A program made the translations under genes and the position numbers. This document shows, piece after piece, positions 9,278 to 18,744 of a DNA stretch of 64,000 nucleotides. Below the pieces are notes generated by a model. The model was given only the letters and a program-made list of their open reading frames with translations, did no database searches and was not told the origin of the DNA. How positions within the stretch are numbered: the first letter of the stretch is position 1; each line of letters starts with the position of its first letter. The DNA is from Bdellovibrionales bacterium (lineage in GTDB: Bacteria; Bdellovibrionota; Bdellovibrionia; Bdellovibrionales; UBA1609): positions 1,364,001-1,428,000 of the forward strand of contig JADJVA010000020.1 of assembly GCA_016716765.1 (NCBI GenBank), written 5' to 3'.

Positions 9278-9918
9278 CCCGACTCTTGATGTTTGATTTT
9301 GATGGGACTCTTGTAGATACCGGTTCCGACATTGCCGCTGCTGTAAATGAGCTTCTCGAACTTCACAATAAACCACAGCTCCCCTACGAGGTTATCATCA
9401 CCTATATTGGAGGAGGGCTTGGCAAGCTTATAGAGAAAGTTGCTCCTGAGGCCACAGGAAATCTGGATCAAATAAAAAAAATAGAGTTCGAATTTCTCGA
9501 AATCTATGACCGACACATTCTCAATAGCCCTCGGCCTCTAAAAGATGCTGAAAAATTCTTGGATACCTGCCCACATCAAATCGCTATTGTCTCCAATAAA
9601 AGGGAGCATCACATAAGAAAACTTCTGAACCATCTCGGATGGGACCACTTTCCTTGGGTTTCTGTTTTTGGCGGAGATTCCTTTGACAAAAAAAAGCCCC
9701 ATCCTTTTCCTCTTCTGCAGACAATGCACCGCGCTAATGCTGCCCCTGAAAGTTCTGTCCTTGTTGGAGATGGAATTCCAGATGTGGAGGCAGCTCTTAG
9801 CTGTGGTGTCACCTCAATTGCTGTCACTTTTGGCTATGCCCCAGTTGCAGAACTTTTAAAAAGAGGCGCCCACGAGCAAATCAATTCCTTCTCTGAGCTC
9901 AACTTATTGTTTCCCTAG
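9274..9918 (+). CDS. gph: HAD-superfamily phosphatase, phosphoglycolate-phosphatase-like
   Basis: A 214-aa cytoplasmic HAD hydrolase. Motif I is DFDGTLVDT (Asp8 nucleophile, Asp10 acid/base), motif II is IVSNK, motif III has Lys in KKKPHPFPLL and motif IV is GDGIPDVEAA. The cap domain sits between motifs I and II as in Gph/PgmB. Gph clears 2-phosphoglycolate formed from damaged DNA ends or oxygenation, but related HADs act on other sugar phosphates, so the substrate is inferred. Its ATG overlaps the stop of the hydrolase gene (ATGA). Confidence 0.85.
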   Translation: MTRLLMFDFDGTLVDTGSDIAAAVNELLELHNKPQLPYEVIITYIGGGLGKLIEKVAPEATGNLDQIKKIEFEFLEIYDRHILNSPRPLKDAEKFLDTCPHQIAIVSNKREHHIRKLLNHLGWDHFPWVSVFGGDSFDKKKPHPFPLLQTMHRANAAPESSVLVGDGIPDVEAALSCGVTSIAVTFGYAPVAELLKRGAHEQINSFSELNLLFP

Positions 9919-9928
9919 CCGAACATGG

Positions 9929-9967
9929 CACTTGATAATTCAACGCATTATCATGCTTCATCAAGTG
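9929..9967. repeat. Inverted repeat downstream of the HAD phosphatase gene
   Basis: CACTTGAT and ATCAAGTG form an 8-bp stem with a 23-nt loop; a second 6-bp pairing (GATAAT with ATTATC) overlaps the left arm. There is no T-run, so it is at best a weak terminator or mRNA-end hairpin between gph and the oppA promoter. Confidence 0.35.
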
Positions 9968-9973
9968 AGGTTA

Positions 9974-10002
9974 TTGACAACTTCGACCCCTAACGCTACA
10001 CA
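9974..10002 (+). promoter_or_regulatory. Candidate promoter of the opp operon
   Basis: A perfect TTGACA is followed after 17 bp by TACACA, a weak -10. A start site about 7 bp later would give a short leader ending in the strong AAGGAG before oppA. The perfect -35 is the main support. Confidence 0.4.
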
Positions 10003-10028
10003 ACACAAGCTATTGGAAGGAGACTGAA

Positions 10029-11816
10029 ATGTTCAATCACAAGACTTTGCGAACATTCTCTGGGGGAATCATCGCCTCCTTTTTTGTGACTCTGATTATG
10101 ACTCAGGCGGCATGCACAAAAAAGACGACGGAAGGTGAAAATACATTAAATACGGTTGTTCGAGCGAACGTGAAGGGACTTGATCCTATTTATGCTTCCG
10201 ATGTCTACTCGAACACCGTCGTGTCACAGATCTATGAGACACTTCTCCAGTACCACTACCTAAAACGTCCTCTGGAGCTTCAGCCACTCCTCGCTGATTC
10301 TCTGCCCACCGTTTCAAATGATGGTTTGGTGCATACTTTTAAGATTCGCAAGGGCGTTAGGTTTCATGACAGTGAGGCCTTCCCTGATGGCAAGGGGCGA
10401 GAAATAACCGCTCAAGATTTTGTCTATTCTTGGAAGAGACTAATGGATCCTTCTAATTCTTCAGATGGAGCTTGGATTTTTGAAGGGCGAATTGCAGGTC
10501 TTGACGCCTGGAGAAATGGAATTTCAAAAAAGGAAGCGACCTTTGACTCGCCGGTCGAGGGACTACAGACCCCAGACAACCACACCCTTGTTATCAAACT
10601 CACTAAGCCGTTTTACCAACTTCACTACGTCTTGGCCTTAGGCTACGCCTCCGTCGTTCCTAAGGAAGCCGTCGATAAATACGGCAAAGAATTTCTCAAT
10701 CACCCCGTAGGGACTGGGCCTTTCAAATTCGAAAGTTGGGTTCGAAATAGCCAAATTGTTCTTCTTAAAAATCCGAATTGGTTGGGCCACACTTACCCCA
10801 CCGAAGGCGAACCTACGGATGAGGCCAATGGTTTTCTTAAAGACGCAGGTAAAAAAATCCCTTTTATCGATAAAGTTGTCATACACGAAATCATCGAAGA
10901 TCAACCGGCCTGGCTGAAATTTCAAAAGGGAGAGCTTGATACATTAAATATCCCCAAAGATAACTTTGACAGTGCTGTTGTTAACAACCAGCTCTCGCCC
11001 GAGATGAAAAAAAAGGGAATCAGGCTTGAAGTCACCGTCGAACCTGATGTGACTTACACTTCCTTCAATATGCTGGACCCTCTGGTCGGAAAGAATGAAA
11101 ACCTTCGCAAGGCCATATCTTATGGGGAAGACACTGCAACTGCGATTCAAAAATTTTACAATGGTCGCGCGGTGAGTGCACAAAGTCCCATTCCTCCCGG
11201 GGTTGATGCTTACGATCCTGAATTTAAAAACCCATACAAAGAATTTAATGTCTCCAAGGCGAAGGAGTTTTTGGCTAAGGCGGGCTTTCCAGAAGGAAAG
11301 GGGCTTCCCGAACTTGTCTACTCAACAACAAATACTTCGACGGCCGCTCAAATGGCTGAACTTTTTAAAATCAATATGGAAAAAATTGGAGTAAAAATCA
11401 AAATCGAGGCAACTTCGTGGCCCCAGTTCACTGAAAAAGTCAGAGATAAAAAGGCCCAGATTTGGGGAATTGCTTGGCTGGCAGATTACCCAGACGCAGA
11501 AAACTTTCTGCAGCTGCTTTACGGTAAGAACGTATCACCAGGCCCAAATGGTTCTAATTTTGTAGATCCCTCATTCGACCAGCTCTATGAAAAGGCAGCC
11601 TTGCTTCCCCCCGGACCTGAACGGACCCAGGTCTATCGCAAAATGAGAGATATCGCTGTTGAAAAGTCACCTTGGGTTCCTGGAGTTCACCGCTTGGGAT
11701 ACCAAATGTACCAAGGTTGGGTAGATAACTTCAAAACCCATTCCATCATCAATGGCTCCTTTAAGTATTACAAAGTTAATCTTCAGACCCAAAAGGACCT
11801 TAAGGCGAAATTTTAA
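10029..11816 (+). CDS. oppA: Peptide ABC transporter substrate-binding lipoprotein (OppA/DppA family)
   Basis: A 595-aa SBP_bac_5 protein. The N-terminus is a signal peptide ending at TQAAC, with Cys29 the likely lipidated residue (the -3 position is Gln, an imperfect lipobox). The mature part shows family features: TVVRANVKGLDPIYASD, HTFKIRKGVRFHD, a long central domain and WGIAWLADYPDAENFLQLLYG near the C-terminus. It captures oligopeptides in the periplasm for the permeases encoded next. AAGGAG precedes the ATG. Its stop overlaps the ATG of oppB, and the four opp genes form one operon. Confidence 0.93.
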   Translation: MFNHKTLRTFSGGIIASFFVTLIMTQAACTKKTTEGENTLNTVVRANVKGLDPIYASDVYSNTVVSQIYETLLQYHYLKRPLELQPLLADSLPTVSNDGLVHTFKIRKGVRFHDSEAFPDGKGREITAQDFVYSWKRLMDPSNSSDGAWIFEGRIAGLDAWRNGISKKEATFDSPVEGLQTPDNHTLVIKLTKPFYQLHYVLALGYASVVPKEAVDKYGKEFLNHPVGTGPFKFESWVRNSQIVLLKNPNWLGHTYPTEGEPTDEANGFLKDAGKKIPFIDKVVIHEIIEDQPAWLKFQKGELDTLNIPKDNFDSAVVNNQLSPEMKKKGIRLEVTVEPDVTYTSFNMLDPLVGKNENLRKAISYGEDTATAIQKFYNGRAVSAQSPIPPGVDAYDPEFKNPYKEFNVSKAKEFLAKAGFPEGKGLPELVYSTTNTSTAAQMAELFKINMEKIGVKIKIEATSWPQFTEKVRDKKAQIWGIAWLADYPDAENFLQLLYGKNVSPGPNGSNFVDPSFDQLYEKAALLPPGPERTQVYRKMRDIAVEKSPWVPGVHRLGYQMYQGWVDNFKTHSIINGSFKYYKVNLQTQKDLKAKF

Positions 11817-12751
11817 TGATCAAATATGTCATTCGACGTGTCTTTTATATGATCCCCATTATTTTGGGGATCACGTTGGTCACCTTCTTTCTATTTAATG
11901 TTGCCGGAGGAGATCCCGCGGCTCAAGCTGCTGGGAAACACGCAACAGCCGAACATATCCAGCAGTTTAGGGCTGAATTGGGTCTCGATCGATCACTTCC
12001 CCAACAATACCTTTTCTTCTTGGGTCAAATAGCGACTTTCGATTTTGGTAGAAGCTGGGCGACGAAACAAAAGGTCGCGAGCATGATTGTTGATGGCATA
12101 GGAGTGAGCCTCAGCCTCACTCTTCCAGCCTTTGCTCTCACGCTTATTTTGACAGTGTCCCTTGCCCTCATAACGGCCCATCTCCGAGGAACTCTCTTTG
12201 ATCGATGCGTCATGGTTCTTTGCCTTGGACTGATGAGCCTGAGTTCTCTGGTCTATATTCTTTATGGGCAGTACTACTTTGCCTATCAGCTTGGCATTTT
12301 TCCTATTTCAGGATGGGACCCTAGCTGGATAGGTCGCTGGCAATATTTGACCCTCCCAATTATCATTTTTGTATCGTTCTCCTTGGGTGGAGACATCCTT
12401 TTCTATCGCACGGCCTTTCTTGACGAGATCTACCAAGACTATGTACGAACTGCCCGCTCCAAAGGATTAAGCACCTCGGTAATCTTGTTTAAGCATGTTT
12501 TAAAAAATGCCATGGTCACAATTATCACCTTGGTCGTACTTCAAATGCCATTTCTTATTACTGGATCACTGCTGCTCGAATCCTTCTTTGGAATTCCAGG
12601 GCTCGGGGGCCTGGTTTTTCAGGGCATCCAAAATTCCGATTTTCCAGTGATCAAAGCAATGACTGTTATGGGGGCAGTGCTTTACATGATTTTTCAACTT
12701 CTGTCAGACGTACTTTATGCTGTGGTCGACCCAAAAATTCAATTACGTTAG
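11816..12751 (+). CDS. oppB: Peptide ABC transporter permease, OppB/DppB type
   Basis: A 311-aa inner-membrane protein with about six membrane segments and the typical start MIKYVIRRVFYMIPIILGIT. The EAA coupling loop is at DYVRTARSKGLSTSVILFKHVLKNA and the C-terminus ends in VVDPKIQLR. It pairs with the OppC-type permease to form the translocation pore. It starts inside the stop of oppA, indicating coupled translation. Confidence 0.93.
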   Translation: MIKYVIRRVFYMIPIILGITLVTFFLFNVAGGDPAAQAAGKHATAEHIQQFRAELGLDRSLPQQYLFFLGQIATFDFGRSWATKQKVASMIVDGIGVSLSLTLPAFALTLILTVSLALITAHLRGTLFDRCVMVLCLGLMSLSSLVYILYGQYYFAYQLGIFPISGWDPSWIGRWQYLTLPIIIFVSFSLGGDILFYRTAFLDEIYQDYVRTARSKGLSTSVILFKHVLKNAMVTIITLVVLQMPFLITGSLLLESFFGIPGLGGLVFQGIQNSDFPVIKAMTVMGAVLYMIFQLLSDVLYAVVDPKIQLR

Positions 12752-12767
12752 CTAAATGGAAGAAATC

Positions 12768-13685
12768 ATGAGTTTAATACGCCCAGTCACTGCGAGTCTC
12801 CTCCAAAAGTCCGCTCTTAGCACGAGGGGTCTGCGAAATTCTTTGTGGTGGGATGCCTATCGCCGCTTAAAAAGAGACAAAATAGCTATCATCAGCGCCT
12901 GGCTTCTCTTTGGATATCTCCTCATGGTACTTCTCTGCTCTTTGGGGTTCATTTTTACTGATTACGGAGTTACCAACAATGAAATTGCCTATCAAGCACC
13001 GAGCTGGAACCATTGGCTGGGAACAGATATCTTTGGCCGCGATGTCCTCGCCAGGGCCTCACATGGAGCTGTCACCTCCTTGATTGTGGGCTTTTTTGGA
13101 GCCGGCATATCTGTTTTTATTGGCACTCTTTTGGGATCTGTTGCTGGGTATTTTGGTGGCAAGATTGATGATCTCATTGTTTGGTTTTACACGACAATCG
13201 ATACAATACCTTACATTCTGTTGGTCGTGGCCTTTTCTCTCGTAATGGGACCTAGCCTAAGAACTCTTTGCATTGCTATTGGGCTGACCAGCTGGGTAGG
13301 TCTTTGCCGAGTTGTCAGAGCTGAATTCATGAAACATCGTGATCGAGAATACGTCCAGGGCGCTTTTGCCCTGGGAGCCAGCCATTTGCGTCGAATTTTT
13401 CTCCACATCTTGCCCAACGTCACTCACCTCGTTTTGATTAATTTCAGTTTGGGGTTCGTCGGAGCCGTAAAAGGTGAAGTGATCCTCAGCTACCTTGGTT
13501 TGGGAGTTGAGCCTGGAACTCCCTCTTGGGGAACCATGATTAACTACGCCAAGCAGGAACTGGCCCGCGGTGTATGGTGGGGGCTTCTCGCTGCAACCCT
13601 ATTTATGTTCTTCTTAGTGTTGGCTTTTAACTTGTTTAATGATGCGTTAAGAGATGCACTAGATCCTAAACTGAAAAATAAGTAG
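12768..13685 (+). CDS. oppC: Peptide ABC transporter permease, OppC/DppC type
   Basis: The second permease of the importer. It has the N-terminal OppC features: a basic segment (RRLKRDKIAIISAWLL), then HWLGTDIFGRDVLARASHGA and the coupling loop REYVQGAFALGASHLRRIFLHILPN. GGAAGA 5 nt upstream supports the ATG used here; an in-frame ATG 12 nt earlier (4 nt after the oppB stop) is possible and would add four residues. The C-terminus DALDPKLKNK is standard. Confidence 0.92.
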   Translation: MSLIRPVTASLLQKSALSTRGLRNSLWWDAYRRLKRDKIAIISAWLLFGYLLMVLLCSLGFIFTDYGVTNNEIAYQAPSWNHWLGTDIFGRDVLARASHGAVTSLIVGFFGAGISVFIGTLLGSVAGYFGGKIDDLIVWFYTTIDTIPYILLVVAFSLVMGPSLRTLCIAIGLTSWVGLCRVVRAEFMKHRDREYVQGAFALGASHLRRIFLHILPNVTHLVLINFSLGFVGAVKGEVILSYLGLGVEPGTPSWGTMINYAKQELARGVWWGLLAATLFMFFLVLAFNLFNDALRDALDPKLKNK

Positions 13686-13751
13686 ATCCCAATGGATCAG
13701 CTCACTGAATCTTGTTGCAACAAGGACCAAGTGGGCGAGAGGCGGAGTAAA

Positions 13752-15479
13752 ATGAGTTCTTCTCAAAATATCTTGCTAAGAATCGAAAATTTATCGGTTG
13801 ATTTCAAAACTGACGATGGAACGGTAAATGCCGTCAAAAATATTTCGTTTCATATTCCAAAGGGAAAAACCGTGGGCCTGGTCGGAGAGTCCGGTTCCGG
13901 CAAGAGCGTAACCTCTTTGGCTATTATGAGATTGATTCCAAATCCCCCAGGAAAAATCACAAACGGATCCTGTTTTTTCGAAGGCAAAGACCTCCTAAAA
14001 TTGTCCGAATCCGAAATGCGCCAGGTTCGTGGCAACAAAATATCGATGATTTTTCAAGAACCCATGACCAGTTTAAATCCTGTTTTCACGGTTGGAGATC
14101 AAATTGCTGAGACGCTCATTCTTCATCAACGTCTTGATAAAAAGCAAGCCCTTGCCAAGTCATTGAGCTTATTGGACCAAGTGGGCATTCCGCACCCAGA
14201 AGAGCGAATCAACTCCTACCCCCATGAGTTGAGCGGTGGCCAGAGGCAAAGAGTCATGATTGCAATGGCTATCGCCTGTGAACCCGATTTATTGATCGCT
14301 GATGAGCCCACAACAGCACTTGATGTAACGATTCAAAAGCAAATACTCGACTTGTTGGCAGACCTACAAAAGAAATATAAAATGAGCATCCTCTTTATCA
14401 CGCACGATCTTGGCGTAATTGCGGATATTGCTGATGAAGTTGTGGTCATGTATCGCGGTGACATCGTGGAAAATGAAAGTTCTCACGAACTCTTTACCAA
14501 ACCAAAACACCCGTACACCAAAGGTCTTCTCGCCTGTCGTCCTTCGCTCGATCGCAATCCCCTTCGTCTTCCGACTGTCTCAGATTTTATGAGCGAAGAT
14601 GGAAAGGAGAAGTATTTTGATGTTGCGACTCTCAACCACATTAAAGAAGTAAGACCTCTCACCAAAGACAATCCCGTTCTGCTTGAAATCAAAAATCTGA
14701 AAAAATACTTTCCTCTCAAAAAGGGAATCTTTGGAAGTATTCTCTCTAGCATTCATGCCGTCGACGATGTGAGTCTCACTGTGAGAAAGGGACGAACTCT
14801 TGGCCTTGTCGGTGAATCCGGATGCGGTAAAACAACCTTAGGGCGGGCTTTGCTTCGTCTTGTTGAGCCAACATCTGGAGAGATCATTTACAACGGCGTC
14901 GATATCACCAAGCTTGGCCGGAACGAGATGAGAGCCATGCGCCGAAAAATGCAGATTATTTTTCAGGATCCCTATGCCTCTTTAAATCCGAGAATGACGA
15001 TTGGCGCTGCCATTATGGAACCTATGGTTATCCACAATCTTGGTAACTCTAAAAATGATCGAATTGAAATGGCGGGAAAACTGATGGAGAGAGTGGGGTT
15101 GAGTCGAGCCATGCTCAATCGATATCCCCATGAATTCTCTGGCGGACAACGCCAACGAATTTGCATTGCTCGAGCGCTCGCCGTTGAACCTGAATTCATT
15201 GTCTGCGACGAATCCGTCAGTGCCTTAGATGTTTCCATCCAGGCACAAATTCTCAATCTCTTGCTTGATCTACAAGACGAATTTAACCTCACTTATATTT
15301 TTATCTCCCACGATCTTGCTGTGGTAAAGTTTATTTCAGATGAAATTGCCGTCATGAACAAAGGAGTGATTGTTGAGATGGCTGATGCCGTTCAAATTTA
15401 TCGCCAACCTCAGCACGCCTACACTAAAAAATTATTAAGTGCGATTCCCAAGGGAACCCCAAAGGATATCTCCCTGTAG
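13752..15479 (+). CDS. Fused double ATPase of a peptide ABC importer (OppD-OppF in one chain)
   Basis: A 575-aa protein with two complete ABC ATPase domains, an architecture like YejF or DppDF fusions. Domain 1 has Walker A GESGSGKS (about 45-52), signature LSGGQRQR and a Walker B ending DEPTTALD. Domain 2 has GESGCGKTT (about 353-361), FSGGQRQR and a Walker B-like CDESVSALD in which the usual Pro after Glu is Ser. Oligopeptide-type C-terminal extensions follow each domain (HPYTKGLLAC and HAYTKKLLSA). An in-frame ATG 60 nt earlier exists, but GGAG just upstream supports this one. It powers OppBC and could also serve the orphan Yej-type permeases in the window. Confidence 0.93.
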   Translation: MSSSQNILLRIENLSVDFKTDDGTVNAVKNISFHIPKGKTVGLVGESGSGKSVTSLAIMRLIPNPPGKITNGSCFFEGKDLLKLSESEMRQVRGNKISMIFQEPMTSLNPVFTVGDQIAETLILHQRLDKKQALAKSLSLLDQVGIPHPEERINSYPHELSGGQRQRVMIAMAIACEPDLLIADEPTTALDVTIQKQILDLLADLQKKYKMSILFITHDLGVIADIADEVVVMYRGDIVENESSHELFTKPKHPYTKGLLACRPSLDRNPLRLPTVSDFMSEDGKEKYFDVATLNHIKEVRPLTKDNPVLLEIKNLKKYFPLKKGIFGSILSSIHAVDDVSLTVRKGRTLGLVGESGCGKTTLGRALLRLVEPTSGEIIYNGVDITKLGRNEMRAMRRKMQIIFQDPYASLNPRMTIGAAIMEPMVIHNLGNSKNDRIEMAGKLMERVGLSRAMLNRYPHEFSGGQRQRICIARALAVEPEFIVCDESVSALDVSIQAQILNLLLDLQDEFNLTYIFISHDLAVVKFISDEIAVMNKGVIVEMADAVQIYRQPQHAYTKKLLSAIPKGTPKDISL

Positions 15480-15490
15480 GTGAGATATCC
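15464..15490. terminator. Hairpin between convergent genes
   Basis: A perfect 9-bp stem (GGATATCTC with GAGATATCC) with a 9-nt loop overlaps the end of the double-ATPase gene and faces the converging gene on the other strand. Only TTT follows on the minus side and no T-run on the plus side, so termination may be weak. Confidence 0.45.
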
Positions 15491-15509
15491 AAACTCAACT
15501 TCACCCTTG

Positions 15510-16223
15510 CTATTTTGTTCCTGTCGAGTGGATGTTAAAGGGAGTTACGCCCAATCCGATGTTGATGTCGCTGGTTGTTTTGACGTCTCCAGTTACATCT
15601 ACGGTGTTCGTTGTACCACCAGCCACATTGACGTCGGCCTTCATATTGGTCATCCCTTTGTAGAGAAAATATCCAAATAGCCCCGCCGCTGCGACTACCG
15701 CAAGAGGCCAGAGCCAAGCCTCCGCATGGGGCAAAATCTCTTTGCCCAATCTATCAAATAAGGATGCATTTTTTTGACGATCTTTAAGAACGAGGGCCTC
15801 AATTTTATTTAAGGCCGCATCGACATCTTCAAAATCGGCATTTGGTATAGAGACACCGGAAACTGAAATAACTGCCTCAGGATTCCGCTCAGCCTGGAGT
15901 CTGATAGCATCCCCGCCCTCTTTTAAAAATAGCTTGTTTGCTTCTATGGTCACTTCAGGTAGCTCATTTTTCTTGTAGGGCTCGACATATTTTGCAAATT
16001 TCTTGTACTGAACCTCTGTCATAAGAGGTTTCAGCCTCTCAAGGAATTGACCCATCGAGATCCTCTTAACACTGTCTGGTTTTGACTTGTTATATGAAAT
16101 TCCCAACTGGCTCGAAAGAATCTTCATTCTTAAATTGACCGACTGTGGCTCGGCAAGCGCTGGTCCAAAGGACCAGACGACCGAAAAAACCGTCGCAATG
16201 GCACTTCTAAATAGAGAATTCAT
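15510..16223 (-). CDS. Secreted or membrane-anchored protein of unknown function
   Basis: A 237-aa protein not recognised. It has a cleavable signal peptide (residues 1-24, ending ALA before E), a charged, mostly helical periplasmic part (about 30-165), one transmembrane helix at about 172-190 (LWPLAVVAAAGLFGYFLY) and a C-terminal tail rich in Thr, Val, Asp and Gly (VNVAGGTTNTVDVTGDV). Orientation suggests anchoring near the C-terminus. No catalytic motif is visible. It stands alone, converging on the opp operon. Confidence 0.7.
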   Translation of the reverse strand: MNSLFRSAIATVFSVVWSFGPALAEPQSVNLRMKILSSQLGISYNKSKPDSVKRISMGQFLERLKPLMTEVQYKKFAKYVEPYKKNELPEVTIEANKLFLKEGGDAIRLQAERNPEAVISVSGVSIPNADFEDVDAALNKIEALVLKDRQKNASLFDRLGKEILPHAEAWLWPLAVVAAAGLFGYFLYKGMTNMKADVNVAGGTTNTVDVTGDVKTTSDINIGLGVTPFNIHSTGTK

Positions 16224-16373
16224 CGTCTCTCCTCACCTTTTCTTAGGAAATACTTCCAGTTATATCTGGTCGTCCATTTATCGGAACAATCAATTCCTAA
16301 CTAAAAATCCGCCACAAAATTTTAGTAAGACCAAAATAGATTCTCTCTATCATTTACTCGCTCGACACCCTGA

Positions 16374-16931
16374 CTAGATCCTATTAAGACATAAAAGAGT
16401 TTTAACGGTTTTCCTTATCTTCTCGACAGCAAACGGCTTCTTGATAAAATCCACTGCCCCCAATTCAAATCCCCTTCTAACGTCAAGATCTCCGGTTCGA
16501 CCACTGACAAAAATGATAGGAATTTCCTTTAAACTAAGGTCTCGTTTCATCAATTGGGCAATTTCAAATCCATTGATCCAAGGCAGACCAATATCTAAAA
16601 TAATGAGATCAATCGGAGTGTCATCTAACACCTGAGTCAAGGCCGTACCATCGGCCACCGACATCACTTTATATCCATCCGCTTCAAAAATCCTCTTCAT
16701 GGCCTTCCGCATTGCTTCATCATCTTCTATGATGAGAATTTGTCGAGGATGTCCCTTTTCCAGTGATCGAAATGAATCCAGGGAAACGACCTCTCCCTCT
16801 GACATTCGATCTTTGGCCATGCGCTTTACTTTTTTTAAAAATTCGCTTGTATCCATTCTTCTGGAGTTGCCCATGGGTAATTTCAGTCCCTTCCTTTGAA
16901 CTTTAATTCTTAACTTCGTGAACTCGTTCAA
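16374..16931 (-). CDS. Single-domain response regulator with an N-terminal extension
   Basis: A CheY-like receiver (about residues 64-183) follows a basic N-terminal extension of about 60 residues. Receiver residues are present: acidic pair in IEDDE, phospho-acceptor Asp113 in LDIGLPWING and Lys165 in IKKPF. No output domain follows, so it acts by protein contact. The longest frame starts at TTG inside the trxB stop (TTGA); ATGs at 16874 and 16856 are plausible starts that would shorten the extension. It is downstream of trxB on the same strand; its histidine kinase is not nearby. Confidence 0.85.
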   Translation of the reverse strand: MNEFTKLRIKVQRKGLKLPMGNSRRMDTSEFLKKVKRMAKDRMSEGEVVSLDSFRSLEKGHPRQILIIEDDEAMRKAMKRIFEADGYKVMSVADGTALTQVLDDTPIDLIILDIGLPWINGFEIAQLMKRDLSLKEIPIIFVSGRTGDLDVRRGFELGAVDFIKKPFAVEKIRKTVKTLLCLNRI

Positions 16932-17863
16932 TGATCATTTTGCTCAAGCCAACGTTCACAATCAATCGCAGCCATGCAACCTGACCCTGCAGCAGTTATG
17001 GCCTGCCGATACACATGATCTTGAACATCACCTGAAGCAAAAACCCCATCTACCGATGTGAAGGTCGATTTTCCTTTGGTTACCAGATATCCCATCTCAT
17101 TCATCTGCAATTGCCCCTTGAAAATCTCTGTATTTGGTCGATGACCGATAGCTAAAAATACTCCATCCATGGCCATTTCATGAGTTTCATTTGTGAGACC
17201 ATTAAAAAGCCGAATACCTGTCACTGAATTCTCTCCCAAAACTTCCTTCAATTCAGAATTATATATTACCTCAATTTTTGGATTTCGGAGAACTCGATCG
17301 ACCATTATTTTTGAAGCCCGAAACGAATCCCGTCGATGAATAATCCAGACCTTTGTCGCAAATCGGGTCAAAAAGCTAGCTTCTTCCATAGCTGTGTCAC
17401 CACCGCCAACAACTGCCACCTTCTGGTTACGAAAAAATGCACCATCACAAGTGGCACAGGCCGAGACTCCTCGACCACGAAGCCTCATTTCGCTCGGCAA
17501 TCCTAAATACCTCGCGCTGGCTCCTGTCGATACAATTATTGATTTCGAATAATAAACATCCTTACCAACAACCACTTTAAAGGGAGGTTTGGAAAAATCC
17601 ACGGAAGTCACATTCTTTGTGATAAAACGAGTCCCGAATCGCTCTGCCTGTTTGCGCATCAGACTCATCAGTTCCGGTCCCGTCACTCCGTCAGGAAATC
17701 CGGGGTAATTTTCGACGTCATTGGTCGTCATTAATTGTCCCCCGGCTTCTTCCCCCTCTATCATGAGAGGTTTTAGATTTGCACGTGCCGCATATATCGC
17801 AGAAGTCAAACCAGCAGGTCCCGAACCAACAATCAATAAATTTTCTAATTCTGAATCAGCCAT
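16928..17863 (-). CDS. trxB: Thioredoxin-disulfide reductase TrxB
   Basis: A 311-aa FAD-dependent enzyme that reduces thioredoxin with NADPH in the cytoplasm. Visible motifs: FAD-binding GSGPAGLTSAIYAARA, redox pair CATC (Cys136/Cys139), NADPH-binding GGGDTAMEEASFL and the second FAD motif FASGDVQDHVYRQAITAAGSG. The start is set by GGAGGG five nt before this ATG; an ATG 15 nt upstream lies before that site and is unlikely. The response-regulator gene overlaps its 3' end. Confidence 0.97.
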   Translation of the reverse strand: MADSELENLLIVGSGPAGLTSAIYAARANLKPLMIEGEEAGGQLMTTNDVENYPGFPDGVTGPELMSLMRKQAERFGTRFITKNVTSVDFSKPPFKVVVGKDVYYSKSIIVSTGASARYLGLPSEMRLRGRGVSACATCDGAFFRNQKVAVVGGGDTAMEEASFLTRFATKVWIIHRRDSFRASKIMVDRVLRNPKIEVIYNSELKEVLGENSVTGIRLFNGLTNETHEMAMDGVFLAIGHRPNTEIFKGQLQMNEMGYLVTKGKSTFTSVDGVFASGDVQDHVYRQAITAAGSGCMAAIDCERWLEQNDH

Positions 17864-17941
17864 AATGGCCCTCCACATGATGATAGATAAACTGGCGCCA
17901 GTTTAGCCAAAGACAAAAAAAAAGCAATTAAAGGAAGAATT

Positions 17942-18676
17942 CTATTCGGAGACGAGATGACGATCCAAAGTATCTAAATTGGACCATTTCCAAAGAATCT
18001 CAACAACCTCTTCAGGAGACCTTACCAATTCGGACTGACGTGGCGGAGCGTGAAGGGGCAGCAAATCTGTATCCATATACCCTGGGCTAAAAAGCCTTAA
18101 GTCAAAGGAAGGGTTCTCGAGATGAATACTCCGATACAATCCAAGGAGGCCATGTTTTGCCGCGCTGTAACTAGCACCTCGCGGATCACCTGCCGATTCA
18201 GATATCGCAGAACCGATCAACACAACTTGCTGAACTCCATGTTCCATCGCCCAATGTACAACTCTCGCCGCAAATAAGAATGTAACTTGAAAAGACCACC
18301 AATGGTCTTTCCAGGCTTTCTTTTCAAAAGCCCCATAGGGTCCGCCACCCGCAAAGTAGAAAACACGCTCTGGTCGAAAAATTTCAAGTTGATGGAAGGC
18401 CTGTATCTGCCCCTCTTCTCTCGAAAAATCGCAGGAAAAAAATTCAACAAGATCATTTTTCTGGCCTGTGCCTTGTTTAAGTTCAAGAAGATGTTGTTTC
18501 AACTCGCTCAGAAGCTCTGCTTTGCGAGCCACTAAAAACACTCGCCTATCCTCTGAATCCTCCCACATCCTACGACAGAATGAACGCCCGAACCCGCGAC
18601 TCGCACCAAGAACTGCCAAACTTTTATTGCCATTTCCCATGCTTGGAGAATACCATACTTCAATGGTTCCATCCAA
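17942..18676 (-). CDS. Short-chain dehydrogenase/reductase family protein
   Basis: A 244-aa Rossmann-fold protein. The cofactor motif GASRGFGRS, the NAG-like segment YFAGGGPYGAF and the catalytic Ser (IGSAISESAG) with YSAAKHG are all present, so an active NAD(P)H-dependent oxidoreductase is expected. The substrate cannot be told. The first ATG adds a 12-residue lead; an internal ATG (MGNGNKSLAV) could be the real start and no clear ribosome-binding site decides between them. It is divergent from the ferredoxin gene. Confidence 0.85.
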   Translation of the reverse strand: MDGTIEVWYSPSMGNGNKSLAVLGASRGFGRSFCRRMWEDSEDRRVFLVARKAELLSELKQHLLELKQGTGQKNDLVEFFSCDFSREEGQIQAFHQLEIFRPERVFYFAGGGPYGAFEKKAWKDHWWSFQVTFLFAARVVHWAMEHGVQQVVLIGSAISESAGDPRGASYSAAKHGLLGLYRSIHLENPSFDLRLFSPGYMDTDLLPLHAPPRQSELVRSPEEVVEILWKWSNLDTLDRHLVSE

Positions 18677-18744
18677 GACGTGACACGGCCCATAGGGCCA
18701 GCCCTAGCCCAAAGGAGAGCCCCTCACAGTGAGGCAATGATTTC

